From Paratractidigestivibacter sp963611755 (GTDB lineage: Bacteria; Actinomycetota; Coriobacteriia; Coriobacteriales; Atopobiaceae), in the NCBI GenBank assembly GCA_963611755.1, contig CAVDTK010000015.1:1-24252 (forward strand): a DNA stretch of 24,252 nt, in the 5' to 3' direction. The notes beneath the pieces are model-generated. The model searched no databases and was not told where the DNA came from. It saw only the letters and a list, made by a program, of their open reading frames with translations. Positions within the stretch are counted from its first letter, which is position 1. Every line of letters starts with the position of its first letter. Shown here piece after piece: positions 22,647-24,252 of the stretch. The position numbers were made by a program, and so were the translations under genes.

Positions 22647-24056
22647 TTGGATAGGCAACAAGAAATAATCCGTTTTGGCAACGACGGCTGGCAGTCTCGC
22701 CTGGACGACGGCTTCACCACGCAAAACGTCGTGAGGCTCGTCGATGGACTGGGCCTTCTGTGGGCAGACGACGCCCCAGGCTCAACCGTCTACATCGGCT
22801 ACGACACGCGCGTCGCTTCTCGCCTCTTTGCCGAGGTCGTGGCTGCGGTGCTGGGGTCATACGGCTTGCGCGCCCGCTTGTCCGACAGGCCGTGCCCCAC
22901 GCCGGCCGTCGGCTGGAACTGCGCGCACGACCCCCGGGCTATCGGCGGCGTGATCATCACTGCGAGCGACAAATCCTGCGAGTACGGTGGCATCCTTATC
23001 CGCAGCAGCGACGGCGGCCCCATGCGCCAGGAGTTTCTCGATGACCTTGAGGAGCAGATTTCCGGCGAGGCCACGCAGTCGCGCGGCTCCTATGAGCTGT
23101 GCGACCTCATGAGCAACTATATAGATGCGTTGCTCGGCCACGTTGATACCCAGGCGATCCGCGATGCGGCCCCCAAGATCGTTGCGGACCCCATGTACGG
23201 GGCCTCGGCGTATTACCTGGCCGGAATCCTCGGCAAGCTCGGCTGCGACGTCACCGAGATCCACGGCCAGCCCATGCCCGACTTCAACGGCCTGCATCCC
23301 ATCCCGGTCGACCCCTGGGCCGACGAGTGCGAGCAGGAGGTCGTGAGCCGCGGCGCCGACCTGGGCCTTATCCTCGATGGCGACGCGGACCGCGCGGGCG
23401 CCATCGACGGCGAGGGTAACCTGCTCTCGGCAAGCCAGCTGGTTCCGCTTCTCATGGGCCACCTCGTTGCCGATAAGGGCCTGACCGGCCGCATCGTCAC
23501 GACACTCACCTGCTCCGCCTGCATCGATCGCCAGGCCGAGTCCCTTGGGCTGGAAAGCGTCTCGGTGCCCGTCGGCTTCTCTCGTATATATAGAGAAGTG
23601 CTTGAGGGCGATGTCCTCATGGGCGTCGAGGAGTACGGCGGCGTCTGCCTGCCGTGCCATTTCAACGAGAGGGACGGTCTTCTCGTCAGCCTTTTGCTCG
23701 TTGAGCTGGTGTGCCAGCGGGGGAGAAGCCTCAAGGACCTGGTGCAAGAGCAGCAGCTGAACCTTGGCCGCATGTGCTACAGGCGCCGAGACCTGCACCT
23801 CGACTCCGCCTACACGCAGGCGTTCCGCAATGTCCTTCCCGGCCTTAACCCTCCCGTGGTCGCCGGAAAGGTCCCGGTAGAGGTGAGCCACGCCGACGGC
23901 CTGCGCCTTGAGTTCGAGGACGGATCCTGGGTATTGATGCGCCCCTCGCGCACAGACGCCGTCGTCCGCCTCTACGCCGAGGCCTCCACCGAGAAGGAGC
24001 GAGACGACCTTTTGGATGCCGTAAGCGACCTCGTGAAGAATGGCATGCCAAACTAG
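22647..24056 (+). CDS. Divergent alpha-D-phosphohexomutase (phosphoglucomutase/phosphomannomutase family)
   Basis: 469-aa member of the phosphohexomutase superfamily, which moves phosphate between C1 and C6 of hexoses via a phosphoserine. The N-terminus RFGNDGWQ (9-16) matches the usual RFGTDGWR. The catalytic loop reads ITASDKSCEYGG (104-115): Ser107 is kept, but the common TASHNP is TASDKS. The metal loop DGDADR (244-249) is intact, the VGFK loop is VGFSRIY (309-315), the sugar-specificity loop is EEYGG (328-332), and the phosphate site is RPSRTD (432-437) rather than RPSGTE. Substrate is therefore uncertain. Start: no ATG fits. TTG at 22647 has AAGGGG eight bases upstream and gives the standard N-terminus; the frame is open further back into the regulator gene. 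Confidence 0.85.
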   Translation: MDRQQEIIRFGNDGWQSRLDDGFTTQNVVRLVDGLGLLWADDAPGSTVYIGYDTRVASRLFAEVVAAVLGSYGLRARLSDRPCPTPAVGWNCAHDPRAIGGVIITASDKSCEYGGILIRSSDGGPMRQEFLDDLEEQISGEATQSRGSYELCDLMSNYIDALLGHVDTQAIRDAAPKIVADPMYGASAYYLAGILGKLGCDVTEIHGQPMPDFNGLHPIPVDPWADECEQEVVSRGADLGLILDGDADRAGAIDGEGNLLSASQLVPLLMGHLVADKGLTGRIVTTLTCSACIDRQAESLGLESVSVPVGFSRIYREVLEGDVLMGVEEYGGVCLPCHFNERDGLLVSLLLVELVCQRGRSLKDLVQEQQLNLGRMCYRRRDLHLDSAYTQAFRNVLPGLNPPVVAGKVPVEVSHADGLRLEFEDGSWVLMRPSRTDAVVRLYAEASTEKERDDLLDAVSDLVKNGMPN

Positions 24057-24085
24057 GTGAACGAGCGCTCTTATGCCGTCACCGG

Positions 24086-24107
24086 TAGGAAATATGTAGG
24101 AAATATG
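24086..24107 (+). repeat. Tandem 11-bp direct repeat upstream of the rRNA-type promoter
   Basis: TAGGAAATATG occurs twice back to back (24086-24096, 24097-24107), one helical turn apart, 18 bases before the -35 of the proposed rRNA promoter. The AT-rich content and phasing suggest an UP-element or activator site. Confidence 0.6.
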
Positions 24108-24125
24108 AAGTGAGTCCGTCTCGGT

Positions 24126-24152
24126 TTGAATCAACGGATTCTCGCGTATAGT
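24126..24152 (+). promoter_or_regulatory. Probable rRNA operon promoter
   Basis: TTGAAT (24126-24131) and TATAGT (24147-24152) lie 15 bases apart (16 if the -35 is read as TTTGAA). This is the best -10 hexamer in the intergenic DNA of the window and stands in front of an rRNA-like leader. Confidence 0.55.
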
Positions 24153-24159
24153 AATTCCT

Positions 24160-24252
24160 CGCGCACAGAGCAGCAAAAACCAACTGCCTGAGCGCGTGGG
24201 ACCTTGAGAACCGGATACCGCGATCTTAACAGATCGATGAGGAAGACAGACA
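24160..24252 (+). ncRNA. Leader of an rRNA operon (16S gene expected beyond the window)
   Basis: The sequence after the promoter has no reading frame. It contains ACCTTGAGAACCGGATACC (24200-24218), which resembles the conserved block seen in rRNA leaders and spacers of Gram-positive bacteria (compare CCTTGAAAACT...). It also has a small hairpin, CGATCT/AGATCG (24221-24226, 24231-24236). The 16S start itself is not in the window, so the call is by resemblance. Confidence 0.5.

Overview
This window is a stretch of high-GC bacterial chromosome carrying almost only housekeeping genes. It most likely comes from an actinobacterium of the class Coriobacteriia (Collinsella/Olsenella/Atopobium-like). 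That placement is an inference. It rests on high GC with actinobacterial codon use, the DHPS-HPPK and PrmC-TsaC gene fusions, an L31 protein with a long Ala/Lys-rich tail behind a structured leader, and a gene order shared with Firmicutes. I see no transposase, integrase, phage gene, CRISPR array or tRNA, and no gene-free stretch longer than 300 bases.

Left arm (1-5379). The minus strand carries the start of an exonuclease III gene (cut by the window edge) and a patatin-like lipase. Divergent from these is a sirtuin, followed by a fused dihydropteroate synthase/HPPK gene (folate) that overlaps a degenerate biotin-protein-ligase-like gene. A type III pantothenate kinase (coaX) faces them convergently. 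The junction contains an inverted pair of a short motif that recurs across the window.

Middle (5380-13702). rpmE (ribosomal protein L31) lies behind a two-hairpin leader and is closed by a clear terminator. A minus-strand, single-pass membrane protein of unknown function follows. Then come prfA (release factor 1) with its own terminator, a small winged-helix regulator behind a G9-containing promoter region, a prmC-tsaC fusion, rpiB, glyA and upp. PrmC methylates the release factor made by prfA. TsaC, RpiB, GlyA and Upp serve tRNA modification, pentose, one-carbon and pyrimidine-salvage metabolism. The order rpmE...prfA-prmC-tsaC-rpiB-glyA-upp-atp-murA matches that known from Bacillus subtilis, with lineage-specific genes inserted.

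Right arm (13822-24252). This is a complete F-type ATP synthase operon, atpI-B-E-F-H-A-G-D-C, with tight or overlapping junctions. After it come murA (peptidoglycan), a DtxR/MntR-type metal-dependent repressor and a divergent phosphohexomutase that probably starts at TTG. The last ~130 bases look like the promoter and leader of an rRNA operon whose 16S gene would begin just outside the window.

The most unexplained signal is a 9-mer, CTTCTCGCC. I count it at least 14 times in 24 kb, 11 times on the plus strand and 3 on the minus. It occurs inside genes in several reading frames and three times just after stop codons, resembling an uptake-sequence-like or Chi/KOPS-like element.
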